Positions 7,697 to 15,484 of a stretch of 20,879 nucleotides of DNA are shown here, in pieces (positions within the stretch are counted from its first letter, which is position 1; every line of letters begins with the position of its first letter). The notes beneath the pieces are model-generated. The model ran no database searches. It was given only the letters and a program-made list of their open reading frames with translations, and had not been told where the DNA came from. This DNA is from UBA10183 sp041653835 (GTDB taxonomy: Bacteria > Omnitrophota > Gorgyraeia > Gorgyraeales > Gorgyraeaceae). The translations under genes and the position numbers were made by a program. The DNA lies in NCBI GenBank assembly GCA_041653835.1, contig JBAZEP010000028.1, positions 1 to 20,879 of the forward strand, given 5' to 3'.

Positions 7697-8627
7697 AGCC
7701 TTTGAAAACCTCGTCAAACTTTTTTTTGCGTGAAAATATTTTCCAGAATACTTTCACATCAAACATAAACTTTCCTATCTCAAAAATACGCAGAGAGCCG
7801 TGGTTCTCTAAAACAGGCTTTACAGAATCTTTCTTGATAAAAACATAAACCCAGTGCCCTTTATCCAATAAATCCCTGACAGCTTTTTCCAACGCCCCGA
7901 TCTTATCTTTTTTCAGATCTTTGACAATATAGGCTATCCTCTTGATACGCCCCCACCTTTTATTGAAAATATCCAGGTTTCTTTTAAACTTTTCATCCCT
8001 GCCTTTTATCTTCTTAAAGCCCGTGTTCTGGGCATGATATACATATGCCCCTTGCGCTATAGCGCATTTATACCCTGCCTTTACCGCCCGCCTGGAAAAA
8101 TCTGTATCTTCAAAATTGCCCGGGCTGAATATTTCGTCAAATCTCCCTATCTTATCGATGACATCTCTCTTTATGAGCATACAAAAACCAATGCAGGATG
8201 ATACTGCTATATATTTGCCCGAAAACCCGTTCAAAGGCTCTGGATTGCCTGTATTGTTGCTGGAAGGATTTACTATGCCGATGCCGGGATTGATTTCTGC
8301 TATCTTAATCATCTCTTCAAGCCAGCCCGGATAAACCTCAGTATCATTATTCAAAATGCATACATAAGGAGCTATGGACACCGCTATTCCCTGATTTACT
8401 GCCTTTGGAAAACCCAGGTTTTCTTCATTCCTTATAAGGGTTACGACGGCCGGATCTTTTTCTGATAACTCTTTTAAATAAGCCGCGGTCTGGGCATCGC
8501 TCGCATTATCTACCAGGATGATCCTGTAAGATAAGGCGGTATTCTTTTCTATGCTTTCTACGCACTTTTTTGTAAGTTCGTATTCATTCCAGACAGGTAT
8601 GATAATATCACATTTTATATCAGGCAC
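7683..8627 (-). CDS. GT2 glycosyltransferase, rhamnosyltransferase-like
   Basis: This 314-aa GT-A protein has DIIIPVWNEYELTKKCVESI at the N-terminus, LVDNASDAQT, ENLGFPKAVNQGI, the metal/donor site CILNNDTEV (N93, N94, D95) and NFEDTDFSRRAVKAGY (E173, D174) as the ED acceptor site. This is the pattern of the rhamnosyltransferase/WcaA-like GT2 branch. The C-terminal ~90 residues (from about 225) are a basic extension beyond the core fold. The start is GTG 8625-8627 with AAGGA eight bases before it; it overlaps the RmlD-like gene by eight bases. Next to an RmlD-like reductase, a deoxyhexose donor is plausible but not shown. Confidence 0.85.
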   Translation of the reverse strand: MPDIKCDIIIPVWNEYELTKKCVESIEKNTALSYRIILVDNASDAQTAAYLKELSEKDPAVVTLIRNEENLGFPKAVNQGIAVSIAPYVCILNNDTEVYPGWLEEMIKIAEINPGIGIVNPSSNNTGNPEPLNGFSGKYIAVSSCIGFCMLIKRDVIDKIGRFDEIFSPGNFEDTDFSRRAVKAGYKCAIAQGAYVYHAQNTGFKKIKGRDEKFKRNLDIFNKRWGRIKRIAYIVKDLKKDKIGALEKAVRDLLDKGHWVYVFIKKDSVKPVLENHGSLRIFEIGKFMFDVKVFWKIFSRKKKFDEVFKGYGKK

Positions 8628-9495
8628 AGTCCATGTCCTTCTTTAAAAATTCCAGCCCTGTTCCGCAATCATACGGCACGGTTATCTTTTCTCTCATTAC
8701 CTTATCGACTCTTAATCCGCCTTTTTTGGGGCGCCTCGCTATGAGTTCAAGGTCTTTTAATTCAACCCGCTGTATCAGGGATTTATCCAGCCCAAACACA
8801 TCCGCTATTTTATTTACATAATCATAGCGGTTTATAAATTCCGAACCCGCGCCATGATAAATTCCGGCGGCCTTTTTTTCTATCAGTTTTATTATTATAT
8901 CCGATAATAGGCCGGAATATGTAGGAGTGGAATACAGGTCATTTGCCGCGTAAACTTTTTTGCCGCTTTTCATGTTTTGGATTATCTTCAGCACGAAATT
9001 TTTCCCCGTATGGTCTATGCCGCAAAGCTGGGCGGTGCGGACTATCAGGTAGTTTTTGAGTTTACTTCTTATAATATTTTCCGCTTCCAGCTTGGTCTCG
9101 CCGTATTTATTTATAGGATTTGTTTTATCTTCTTCTTTATACGGTCCGTTTTTACCGTCAAATATGTAATCCGTGGATATATGGACCAGCTTCGAGCCGT
9201 ATTCTTTTATTTTCCTTACCAGATTCAATGTCCCATTTATATTAACATCTTCGGCAAGCTTTGGTTTCAAAGTGCACAGGTCGACGTTTGTTATACCGCC
9301 TGCCATTACTACAACTTCGGGTTTGAAAGAATAGAATATCTTTTCGAGGCCATTTTTATCGCTTACATCCAGGCAGGATAAACCCTCGCGTTCATGAGAA
9401 CAGAATGTACCCGTTACATTCCACTTATTTTTTATGGTGTCGTTATATAACCTGCTTCCCAATACCCCTGAAGCGCCGATGATTAATAATTTCAT
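8620..9495 (-). CDS. RmlD-like dTDP-4-dehydrorhamnose reductase family protein
   Basis: This 291-aa short-chain dehydrogenase has the nucleotide-binding IIGASGVLGSRL (5-16), VHISTDYIFDGKNGPY (104-119) with catalytic T108, and the YGETK motif (Y131, K135), all typical of RmlD/RfbD. A TPTYSGLLSDIIIKLIE segment matches the family substrate region. RmlD makes dTDP-L-rhamnose with NAD(P)H. No rmlA, rmlB or rmlC is present here, so it either relies on genes elsewhere or reduces a different 4-ketosugar. It overlaps the aminotransferase gene by four bases (ATGA). Confidence 0.84.
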   Translation of the reverse strand: MKLLIIGASGVLGSRLYNDTIKNKWNVTGTFCSHEREGLSCLDVSDKNGLEKIFYSFKPEVVVMAGGITNVDLCTLKPKLAEDVNINGTLNLVRKIKEYGSKLVHISTDYIFDGKNGPYKEEDKTNPINKYGETKLEAENIIRSKLKNYLIVRTAQLCGIDHTGKNFVLKIIQNMKSGKKVYAANDLYSTPTYSGLLSDIIIKLIEKKAAGIYHGAGSEFINRYDYVNKIADVFGLDKSLIQRVELKDLELIARRPKKGGLRVDKVMREKITVPYDCGTGLEFLKKDMDCA

Positions 9496-10592
9496 ACTGT
9501 TTTTATAGAATCCACGACGTATCTTATTTCTTCTTCGGTCAATTCAGGATACATGGGCAGGCTCATGATCTCTTCACAGCATTTCTCGGCTATAGGGAAG
9601 CCGCCTTTTTTATAGCTAAGCTCTTTATAACATTCCTGCAGGTGTATCGGTATAGGATAATGGATTAGAGGATTCACGCCTTTATCAGCTAATTTCTCCA
9701 TCACTTTCTCCCTGTTTTTTATCCTGACAGCATATTGATGATAAACATGTTTCGCGTATTCCGCTTCACAAGGAAGAACTATATCAAGCCCTGCTTCTTT
9801 AAATAATCTGGAGTACAGGCCGGCGTTTTTCCTGCGCTTTTCATTCCATTCATCCAGATGTTTGAATTTTACCCGGAGAATAGCCGCCTGCAAAGTATCA
9901 AGCCTGGAATTATAGCCTTTGATTATATTTTCATATCTCCCTTTTCTTCCGTAATCACGGAGGAGGAGCGCCTTGCCCCTGATCTCTTCGGAACTGGTAA
10001 CTATCATCCCCCCGTCCCCGAAAGCGCCGAGATTTTTAGTAGGATAAAACGAGAAGCACGCCGCGTCCCCAAGCCCGCCGACTTTTTTATTATTATAAAG
10101 AGCCCCATGCGCCTGGGCGCAATCTTCAATGACTTTAAGGCCGTGTTTATTCGCGATATTTAAAATAGGGTCCATATCAGCCGCGTGCCCGTATAAATGC
10201 ACGGGTAAAATAGCTTTTGTTTTCTTAGTAATCGCTTTTTCTATTTTCGAGACGTCCATATTACAGGTCGCTTCTTCCATATCGACAAATACCGGCCTGG
10301 CGCCTGCCATAGAGATCCCGAAACTGGTGGCTATATAAGTGTAAGTAGGGGTTATTATTTCGTCGTCTTTCCCGATGCCGCAGGCAAGGCATGCCAGAAA
10401 CAACGCGTCCGTGCCTGAGTTCACGCCTATGCCGTATTTAGCCCCGCAATACCCGGCAAACTCTTTTTCGAAAAGCCCGACATCTTCGCCTAAGATAAAA
10501 CCGCCTGACATCATAACTTTTTCTATCGGTGCTTTTAATTCATCCTTTATTTGTTCATATTGCCGTTTAAGCGAGAAACTATCTACTTTCAT
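9492..10592 (-). CDS. DegT/DnrJ/EryC1/StrS-family sugar aminotransferase
   Basis: This 366-aa PLP enzyme has GVNSGTDALFLACLACGI (56-73), IEDCAQAHGA (155-164, with D157 for the pyridine nitrogen) and CFSFYPTKNLGAFGDGG, in which K186 is the PLP-binding lysine. The C-terminus has VYHQYAVRI and a PMYPELTEEEI segment as in family members that aminate nucleotide ketosugars. The length is usual. It likely makes an amino sugar (3-amino or 4-amino) in the cytoplasm using glutamate. Its start follows the GT9 stop by one base, with GGAG inside the end of that gene. The dehydratase supplying the ketosugar is not obvious in the window; the SDR at 14.1-15.1 kb is one candidate. Confidence 0.88.
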   Translation of the reverse strand: MKVDSFSLKRQYEQIKDELKAPIEKVMMSGGFILGEDVGLFEKEFAGYCGAKYGIGVNSGTDALFLACLACGIGKDDEIITPTYTYIATSFGISMAGARPVFVDMEEATCNMDVSKIEKAITKKTKAILPVHLYGHAADMDPILNIANKHGLKVIEDCAQAHGALYNNKKVGGLGDAACFSFYPTKNLGAFGDGGMIVTSSEEIRGKALLLRDYGRKGRYENIIKGYNSRLDTLQAAILRVKFKHLDEWNEKRRKNAGLYSRLFKEAGLDIVLPCEAEYAKHVYHQYAVRIKNREKVMEKLADKGVNPLIHYPIPIHLQECYKELSYKKGGFPIAEKCCEEIMSLPMYPELTEEEIRYVVDSIKTV

Positions 10593-10593
10593 T

Positions 10594-11721
10594 CTATTCT
10601 CCTATTTTTATATTTTTAAAAACTTCATCTACTGAAATATCTTCCAGGCATTTTTTATTATCACATTCGGGCAATTTAAATTTTTTATAACATGGCCTGC
10701 AATCTATATCCGAAGTTATGACTATATTTTTTTCACTCTTCGGGTAAGGGCCATAGACTTTGGCATCCGTAGGCCCATATATCGATATTGTAGGAATGCC
10801 CTGGCTCACGGCTATCTGGAGCATGCCGCCATCATTGGAAACCACCAGCTTACACTTTTTCATCAGCGCCGCTGTCTCCCTTATAGTGGTTTTAGGGGCA
10901 ATAACCGGCTTTGTTTTCATCTTATCTGTTATTTCTTTTATAAGCCCTTCTTCTCCTGGGCCCCATATTAGGACAAGTTTTACGTTGTATTTTTCGATAA
11001 TCCTGTCTGAAAGCTCGGCAAATTTTCCCGCGGGCCATCTTCTTCTGCCTTGCTTTTCCTTTCCAAAACTCATGCCCCCGCCAGGGGCGATGCCTACCAA
11101 AATATCTCCATTTTTAATGCCGGAACGAGTTAAAAAATTATCTACAAATGCCTTATCCTCGTCCGTCGTGATCAAAACTGTCTTATGCTTCTCAACTTCG
11201 TCCTTCGCTTCGCTCAGAACTCCGCTCGAAGAATATTGTTCGAGCGATCCGCCGTAGGCGGAGAGTCGAGAACCAAGAAGGTCTAAATAGTATTCGGCGA
11301 CGGGTTTATCATTAAAGCCGTCAAACGCGATTTTATGGTTCAGGAACCTTCCTCTGCCCTTGTAGTCGAATCCCCTTCTGTCTTTTATGCCGCTCCGCCA
11401 GCAAAAAAACGCGTATTCCTTGCCAAGCGACAGGTCAAAAACAATGTCAAATTTTCTCTTTTTTATCTCTTTCCAAAAACCCAGGAATTTTTTTATAGCC
11501 GCTCTTTTTGACTTTTTCCAGAGATTCCGGTACTCATCCCTTTCGAATACAATGACCTCGTTTATTGCCGGATTCGTAGTCAATATATCCCTTGTCTTTA
11601 GATTACATATATATGCTATATAGCAGTCAGGGTAAGCTTTCCTGATGCTGGAAACCAAAGGCGTCGAAAACAGCACATCCCCTATGCCAAAGGGGTTTAT
11701 AACCAGAATATTCTTTCTCAT
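10594..11721 (-). CDS. GT9 heptosyltransferase-like glycosyltransferase with repeat insertion
   Basis: This 375-aa GT-B enzyme has the GT9 N-terminus ILVINPFGIGDVLFSTPLV (5-23), FDIVFDLSLGKEYAFF and, in the C-terminal domain, GIAPGGG, VVSNDGGMLQIAVSQGIP and SIYGPTDAKVYGPY. This is the WaaF/WaaC/WaaQ pattern for transfer of heptose from ADP-heptose to the LPS core. A C-rich tail (DCRPCYKKFKLPECDNKKC) is common in the family. Residues about 150-178, between the two domains, have a low-complexity composition with YSSSGVLSEAKDE and correspond to a palindromic element inserted in frame. The gene starts at ATG 11719-11721 and is divergent from the DUF4254 gene. It probably heads the left operon. 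Confidence 0.87.
   Translation of the reverse strand: MRKNILVINPFGIGDVLFSTPLVSSIRKAYPDCYIAYICNLKTRDILTTNPAINEVIVFERDEYRNLWKKSKRAAIKKFLGFWKEIKKRKFDIVFDLSLGKEYAFFCWRSGIKDRRGFDYKGRGRFLNHKIAFDGFNDKPVAEYYLDLLGSRLSAYGGSLEQYSSSGVLSEAKDEVEKHKTVLITTDEDKAFVDNFLTRSGIKNGDILVGIAPGGGMSFGKEKQGRRRWPAGKFAELSDRIIEKYNVKLVLIWGPGEEGLIKEITDKMKTKPVIAPKTTIRETAALMKKCKLVVSNDGGMLQIAVSQGIPTISIYGPTDAKVYGPYPKSEKNIVITSDIDCRPCYKKFKLPECDNKKCLEDISVDEVFKNIKIGE
11189..11272. repeat. Palindromic element A inserted in the GT9 coding sequence
   Basis: Within these 84 bases (28 codons) lie several nested inverted repeats. TTCTCAAC at 11189-11196 pairs with GTCGAGAA at 11265-11272 (one mismatch). CGCTCGAA (11223-11230) pairs perfectly with TTCGAGCG (11239-11246). 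TCCGCC (11248-11253) and GGCGGA (11257-11262) flank a GTA loop. The segment is open in the GT9 frame and lies in the linker between the two GT-B domains. The GCCGTAGGC core also occurs in element B. The exact ends are inferred from the outer repeat. Confidence 0.72.
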
Positions 11722-11733
11722 TTGAGTTTATAA

Positions 11734-11762
11734 TATACCATAAAATATGGAAATATGGTATA
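11734..11762. promoter_or_regulatory. Inverted repeat in the divergent intergenic region
   Basis: TATACCATA (11734-11742) and TATGGTATA (11754-11762) form a perfect 9-bp inverted repeat with an 11-bp spacer, between the divergent GT9 and DUF4254 genes. Two -10-like hexamers are visible on the plus strand, TATAAT (11729-11734) and TATACT (11759-11764), without a good -35. It could be a shared operator or part of a divergent promoter. The region is very AT-rich, so chance is possible. Confidence 0.4.
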
Positions 11763-11773
11763 CTATTTTCACT

Positions 11774-12358
11774 ATGGAAAACTGGTTTAAATCTATAAAT
11801 AAGTTCGTGGAAGAACTGTATAATAAGGACTTTAAAAATACCGGCGCCACGCCTATTGAAAAGACCATACTGGACCTTTTGACCGCGAATTTCACGCTCT
11901 GGGGCTATGAAGACGAGGCCAGGCGTAAAGACACCTCTGACAAGTATATAGCCGAAATGAAAAGAAATATAGACAAAGAAAACCAGCTCAGAAATGACCT
12001 GATAGATAAACTGGACGCGCTTATCAGGGAAGACGTTGAAAGAAAGCTTGGTTCTATTGACCAGTCTTTGCCCATGAATTCCGAAACCCCTGGAAGCCTC
12101 TACGACCGCCTCACAATACTGGCTCTAAGGAGTTATAATCTTAAAAAAGAGATCGGCCGCGAAGACGCGGATATCGATCACAGGGAAAAATGTGCTAAAA
12201 TGCTCGAACAGGTACAGGAGCGCTCCGCCGACCTTTTGAAATGCCTCAAAGAATTGATGGATGATATTTACACGGGAAAGAAAAAAATCAAATCTTACAA
12301 ACAACACAAGATGTATAACGATCCTGCCTTGAATCCCGCATTAAGAAAACAAGCCTAA
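11774..12358 (+). CDS. DUF4254 family protein
   Basis: This is the only long plus-strand gene that looks real. The 194-aa protein shows the DUF4254 pattern: NFTLWGYEDEARRKDTSD, EMKRNIDKENQLRNDLIDK, PMNSETPGSLYDRLTILALR and a C-terminal KKIKSYKQHKMYNDPALNP. It is helical and charged, with no signal peptide or membrane segment. The family has no known biochemical function but is often found with LPS genes and heptosyltransferases, as here. An ATG at 11747 would add nine residues, but it lies in the loop of an inverted repeat; neither start has a clear ribosome-binding site. It is convergent with the 592-aa gene, with one base between the stops. Confidence 0.85.
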   Translation: MENWFKSINKFVEELYNKDFKNTGATPIEKTILDLLTANFTLWGYEDEARRKDTSDKYIAEMKRNIDKENQLRNDLIDKLDALIREDVERKLGSIDQSLPMNSETPGSLYDRLTILALRSYNLKKEIGREDADIDHREKCAKMLEQVQERSADLLKCLKELMDDIYTGKKKIKSYKQHKMYNDPALNPALRKQA

Positions 12359-12359
12359 T

Positions 12360-14138
12360 CTATCTAGGGAGAATATCCGAGATCTTCTTATGCTTTATAT
12401 CAAGGCTGTTGCAGATAGATATTACTTCTTCCAGGATTTGATTTTCTATGCCGGGGATCGCTATTATAAGTTCATCCACTTCTTTGGATCTCAGGACTTT
12501 TTCCAAGTCTTTTTTCGTGCCCAGGATAGCTACGCCATGTATACGCCTGCCGACCTTTTCTTCATCGTCATCCAGAAATCCGACAGGTTCACAATGCAGG
12601 ACCCTGTTATTCCTTATCTCCCTTAAAATAAATTCTCCCGCGTCCCCGGCGCCGTATATAAGCACCTTTTTACCGCTGAGGGATGCCTGGTCGAATATCT
12701 CTTTATACACCCTTTCCAGCACCCTTGACCCCGACACAAAAAGAAAAAGCAGTAACCAGTCGATAATAAAAACTGTCCTTGAAAATCCCTGGAACCGCCA
12801 TATAAAAACCACCACGACCGCCGAAGCAATGGACGCGAAAGAAACAGCCTTGAATATATTGACAAGGTCTGGTATGCCGACATACCTCCACATCCCCCTG
12901 TAGAGCCCGAACTTGAAAAATACGATAAACTTTATGATCAGCATCAAAGGCAGGGACTTCACTATTATATTCTGGCTGTCCATGGTCAGGATGCCTTCGT
13001 ATCTCAGGAGGTTCGCAGAGATATACGCCGCGCATATCAGCACAAAATCAACGGTTACCTCCAGAATCCTTCTTTTATGAAGAAGCACTGTGTTTAAAAC
13101 TATGCCGCCGTTCTTCTTCTTCGCGCGATCGAACTCTTTCCCTTCATATACCTTCACCTTTCCCAGGAAAAGCGCGAAATATATGAGGCTTATTACCGCT
13201 AAAAGTATGAGGATGATCGTCACAGCCGGGCTTACAAACATGGACAGTATACTTATGGCGCCGAATATTATGCTTACGCAATATAACGCCATGACCGTCT
13301 TTTTTTCCGAAAGCCCAAGGACAACCATCCTGTGGGAGATATGGTCTTTGCCTCCCTGAAAAACCTTCCTGGAATTGGCGCTCCTCATAAGAGTAACAAA
13401 CATGGTGTCGAATAAAGGCACTGCCAGCACCATAATGGGTATAAGAAGCACCATTATAAGATGCGTCGGTTCTTTCCAGGTGCCTTGTAAAGTAATGGCG
13501 CCGAGCATAAAGCCTATGAACATGCTTCCGGAATCCCCCATAAAGATCTGGGCAGGATTAAAATTATACCTCAAAAATCCCAGTAGGCTCCCGGCCAAAA
13601 TCAACGCGGGCAGGCCCACCTCAAAATTCCCGTTCAGGGCGGAAAACAGGAATAAAACTATACCTACTATCGCCCCTATGCCTCCGGAAAGGCCGTCCAT
13701 ATTATCCAGGAGATTGAATGAATTCACTATAGCTACTATCCAGAATATAGTAAAAGGTATGCTTATAAGAGGGTGCGGTATCGCGTTTATATTCATGCCG
13801 AAGTTTACAAGGAAAGCCGCCACGACTATCTGAGCCAAAAGTTTCGTGTAAGGCTTTATATGCACGATGTCGTCCAGGATCCCTACCCCGAAAATAAAAC
13901 ACCCTGCGAGTAAAATGCCGAGGTTCTCGATCGTAAACCTGGTAAAAATAATATACGGTATGATAAAACTCAGGAATATAGCTATGCCGCCGAAAAGGGC
14001 TGTGGGATTCTTGCTCCATCTGTCCTCGCGCGGCCTGGCTACCAGGCCTTTTAACAAAGCTATTTTTTTGACAACAGGGGTAAAAATAAAGGACAGGCTG
14101 AAAGATAATAAAAAGGGTATCAGATAGGCTTTAAGCAT
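12360..14138 (-). CDS. WecA/MraY-like transferase fused to WbpM-type membrane/Rossmann region
   Basis: This 592-aa polytopic membrane protein is a fusion. Residues 1-~330 match the polyprenyl-phosphate N-acetylhexosamine-1-phosphate transferase family: ILDDIVHIKP (D89, D90), NLLDNMDGLSGG (142-153), FMGDSGSMF (199-207) and the DHISHR motif (265-270). This half would load a sugar phosphate from a UDP donor onto undecaprenyl phosphate. Residues ~350-592 resemble the N-terminal half of WbpM/CapD-type dehydratases: four hydrophobic helices with FFKFGLYRGMWRYVG, then a Rossmann domain with KVLIYGAGDAGEFILREI and VGFLDDDEEKVGRRIHG. The catalytic SDR domain of WbpM is absent, and the protein ends soon after the nucleotide-binding fold. 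It starts two bases after the SDR gene ends. Confidence 0.85.
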   Translation of the reverse strand: MLKAYLIPFLLSFSLSFIFTPVVKKIALLKGLVARPREDRWSKNPTALFGGIAIFLSFIIPYIIFTRFTIENLGILLAGCFIFGVGILDDIVHIKPYTKLLAQIVVAAFLVNFGMNINAIPHPLISIPFTIFWIVAIVNSFNLLDNMDGLSGGIGAIVGIVLFLFSALNGNFEVGLPALILAGSLLGFLRYNFNPAQIFMGDSGSMFIGFMLGAITLQGTWKEPTHLIMVLLIPIMVLAVPLFDTMFVTLMRSANSRKVFQGGKDHISHRMVVLGLSEKKTVMALYCVSIIFGAISILSMFVSPAVTIILILLAVISLIYFALFLGKVKVYEGKEFDRAKKKNGGIVLNTVLLHKRRILEVTVDFVLICAAYISANLLRYEGILTMDSQNIIVKSLPLMLIIKFIVFFKFGLYRGMWRYVGIPDLVNIFKAVSFASIASAVVVVFIWRFQGFSRTVFIIDWLLLFLFVSGSRVLERVYKEIFDQASLSGKKVLIYGAGDAGEFILREIRNNRVLHCEPVGFLDDDEEKVGRRIHGVAILGTKKDLEKVLRSKEVDELIIAIPGIENQILEEVISICNSLDIKHKKISDILPR

Positions 14139-14140
14139 AA

Positions 14141-15100
14141 TTATTTTTTATAATACCCAACTACGCTTTTTATAATGCCTTCCAAATCCATGGTGGGTTT
14201 AAAACCGGCTAAATTTTTGACCTTCGTCGTATCAGGCACACGGCGCTGCATATCTTCAAAACCTTCTTCGTACGCTTTTTCGTATGATATGTAAACAAGC
14301 TTGGATTTGCTTTTAGTGATCTCTATGATCTTTTTGGCAAGATTTTCTATAGTGATCTCTTCCTGGCTGCCGATATTGAAGACCTGGCCCACGGCATCTT
14401 TATTATTCATGAGTTTTATGAGCGTCTTGATTACGTCTTTGACGTGCAGAAAGCACCTGGACTGCTTGCCTGTGCCGTATACGGTAATATCCTCATTCTT
14501 GAGCGCCTGATTTACAAATCTGGGAATGACCATCCCGTACGCGCCTGTCTGGCGCGGGCCTACAGTATTGAAAAGCCTGACTATGATAGTCGGGACTTTT
14601 TTCTCTTTCCAGTATATGTAAGCGAGCATCTCATCCACCGCTTTAGCGGTAGAATATCCCCATCTTACTTTTAGAGGCGAGCCCAGGATCCTGTCATCAT
14701 CTTCTTTTAATGGGCCGTTTGTATTTTTACCGTATATTTCAGAAGTAGAAGTGATAAGAATTTTTTTATGATACCTGTGCACCATATCAAGGACTATCTC
14801 ACTGCCCTTGATATTAGTAACTAAAGATTCCAGCGGCTTTTTAACTACAAGATCGACGCCTACCGCCGCCGCCAGATGATATACTACGTCGCATCTTTCC
14901 ACTAATTTATCAACAAGCGTTTCGTTCAGGATGTCGCCTTCCACGAACTGGAAAGCTTTGTTCCCCTCTAAATGAGCTATATTCTCAAACCTGCCTGTAG
15001 AAAGATTATCCAGGACAGTTACCTCATTATCGCCGGCTAACAATTCATCGCTTAAGTGCGACCCTATAAATCCAGCCCCGCCTGTAATTAAGACTTTCAT
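14141..15100 (-). CDS. NAD-dependent nucleotide-sugar epimerase/dehydratase
   Basis: This 319-aa extended SDR has the NAD-binding ITGGAGFIGSHL (5-16), VYHLAAAVGVDLVVKKPLES, the catalytic TSTSEIYGKN (117-126) and GYSTAK (Y149, K153). VRLFNTVGPRQTGAYGMVIP and the C-terminal RRVPDTTK match the UDP-glucuronate decarboxylase/GalE-like branch. It acts on a nucleotide sugar in the cytoplasm; epimerase, decarboxylase or dehydratase cannot be told apart by eye. AGGAG lies five bases before the ATG. It directly precedes the 592-aa transferase, which suggests it supplies that enzyme's donor; this is inference. Confidence 0.85.
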   Translation of the reverse strand: MKVLITGGAGFIGSHLSDELLAGDNEVTVLDNLSTGRFENIAHLEGNKAFQFVEGDILNETLVDKLVERCDVVYHLAAAVGVDLVVKKPLESLVTNIKGSEIVLDMVHRYHKKILITSTSEIYGKNTNGPLKEDDDRILGSPLKVRWGYSTAKAVDEMLAYIYWKEKKVPTIIVRLFNTVGPRQTGAYGMVIPRFVNQALKNEDITVYGTGKQSRCFLHVKDVIKTLIKLMNNKDAVGQVFNIGSQEEITIENLAKKIIEITKSKSKLVYISYEKAYEEGFEDMQRRVPDTTKVKNLAGFKPTMDLEGIIKSVVGYYKK

Positions 15101-15120
15101 CTGATCTCCTATTTCATGAT

Positions 15121-15155
15121 AACCTCGCAGGTAGCCATAGGCCTCCTGCGAGGTT
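15121..15155. repeat. Intergenic palindromic element D
   Basis: AACCTCGCAGG (15121-15131) and CCTGCGAGGTT (15145-15155) form a perfect 11-bp inverted repeat. A further GCC/GGC pair around an ATA loop lies at the centre, giving a GCCATAGGC core like the GCCGTAGGC of elements A and B. It lies between the coiled-coil gene stop and the SDR start. No T-tract follows on the transcribed side, so it is not a typical intrinsic terminator, though a hairpin could still act on the transcript. Confidence 0.6.
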
Positions 15156-15167
15156 GATTGATAATGG

Positions 15168-15425
15168 TTATTTACTAGATTCTAATTTGTAAATTCTACC
15201 TTCATGGTTATCAAGCTTATGACTAAATGTGAAAAGCGCACCCTTAATCGCGTTAAGATCTAACTCCATAACGCCCAATTTATTATCAATGTTGTCCAAT
15301 CTATTAACAATGCCTCCATGCTGTTCAGCTACCACCTTAATTTCTGAACGCAATCCCTCCACCAAGACACCCATGTGTCTTCTTAATTCCGCTATTTCGC
15401 CTGTTTTTTTCTTGTTCATGGCCAT
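15168..15425 (-). CDS. Small coiled-coil protein of unknown function
   Basis: This 85-aa charged helical protein has heptad-like spacing through LRRHMGVLVEGLRSEIKV and VNRLDNIDNKLGVMELDL, ending HEGRIYKLESSK. There is no signal peptide or membrane segment. I start it at ATG 15423-15425 because GGAGG lies six bases upstream; the open frame continues ten codons further up but without such a site. Similar short coiled-coil proteins with an HMGVL segment are frequent in candidate-phylum genomes, often near multi-copy or mobile regions. No function is known. It sits between the GT4 and SDR genes without resembling either. Confidence 0.65.
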   Translation of the reverse strand: MAMNKKKTGEIAELRRHMGVLVEGLRSEIKVVAEQHGGIVNRLDNIDNKLGVMELDLNAIKGALFTFSHKLDNHEGRIYKLESSK

Positions 15426-15484
15426 ATATAGCCTCCTCTCTACTATATAAGACACATTTGGAGGCTATTTTCTTTCAATTATTT

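Noticed and set aside
12623..13035. Minus-strand alternate-frame ORFs inside the 592-aa gene
   Set aside because: They overlap a conserved membrane protein in another frame and have compositions without membrane or domain pattern.
13375..13833. 152-aa plus-strand frame, with similar ones at 12448-12903, 10760-11257, 9858-10163 and 16296-16826
   Set aside because: All are antisense shadows of well-supported minus-strand genes, with no recognisable domains.
15121..15155. Intrinsic terminator after the coiled-coil gene
   Set aside because: The hairpin is good but no T-tract follows on the minus-strand transcript, and its core resembles elements A and B.
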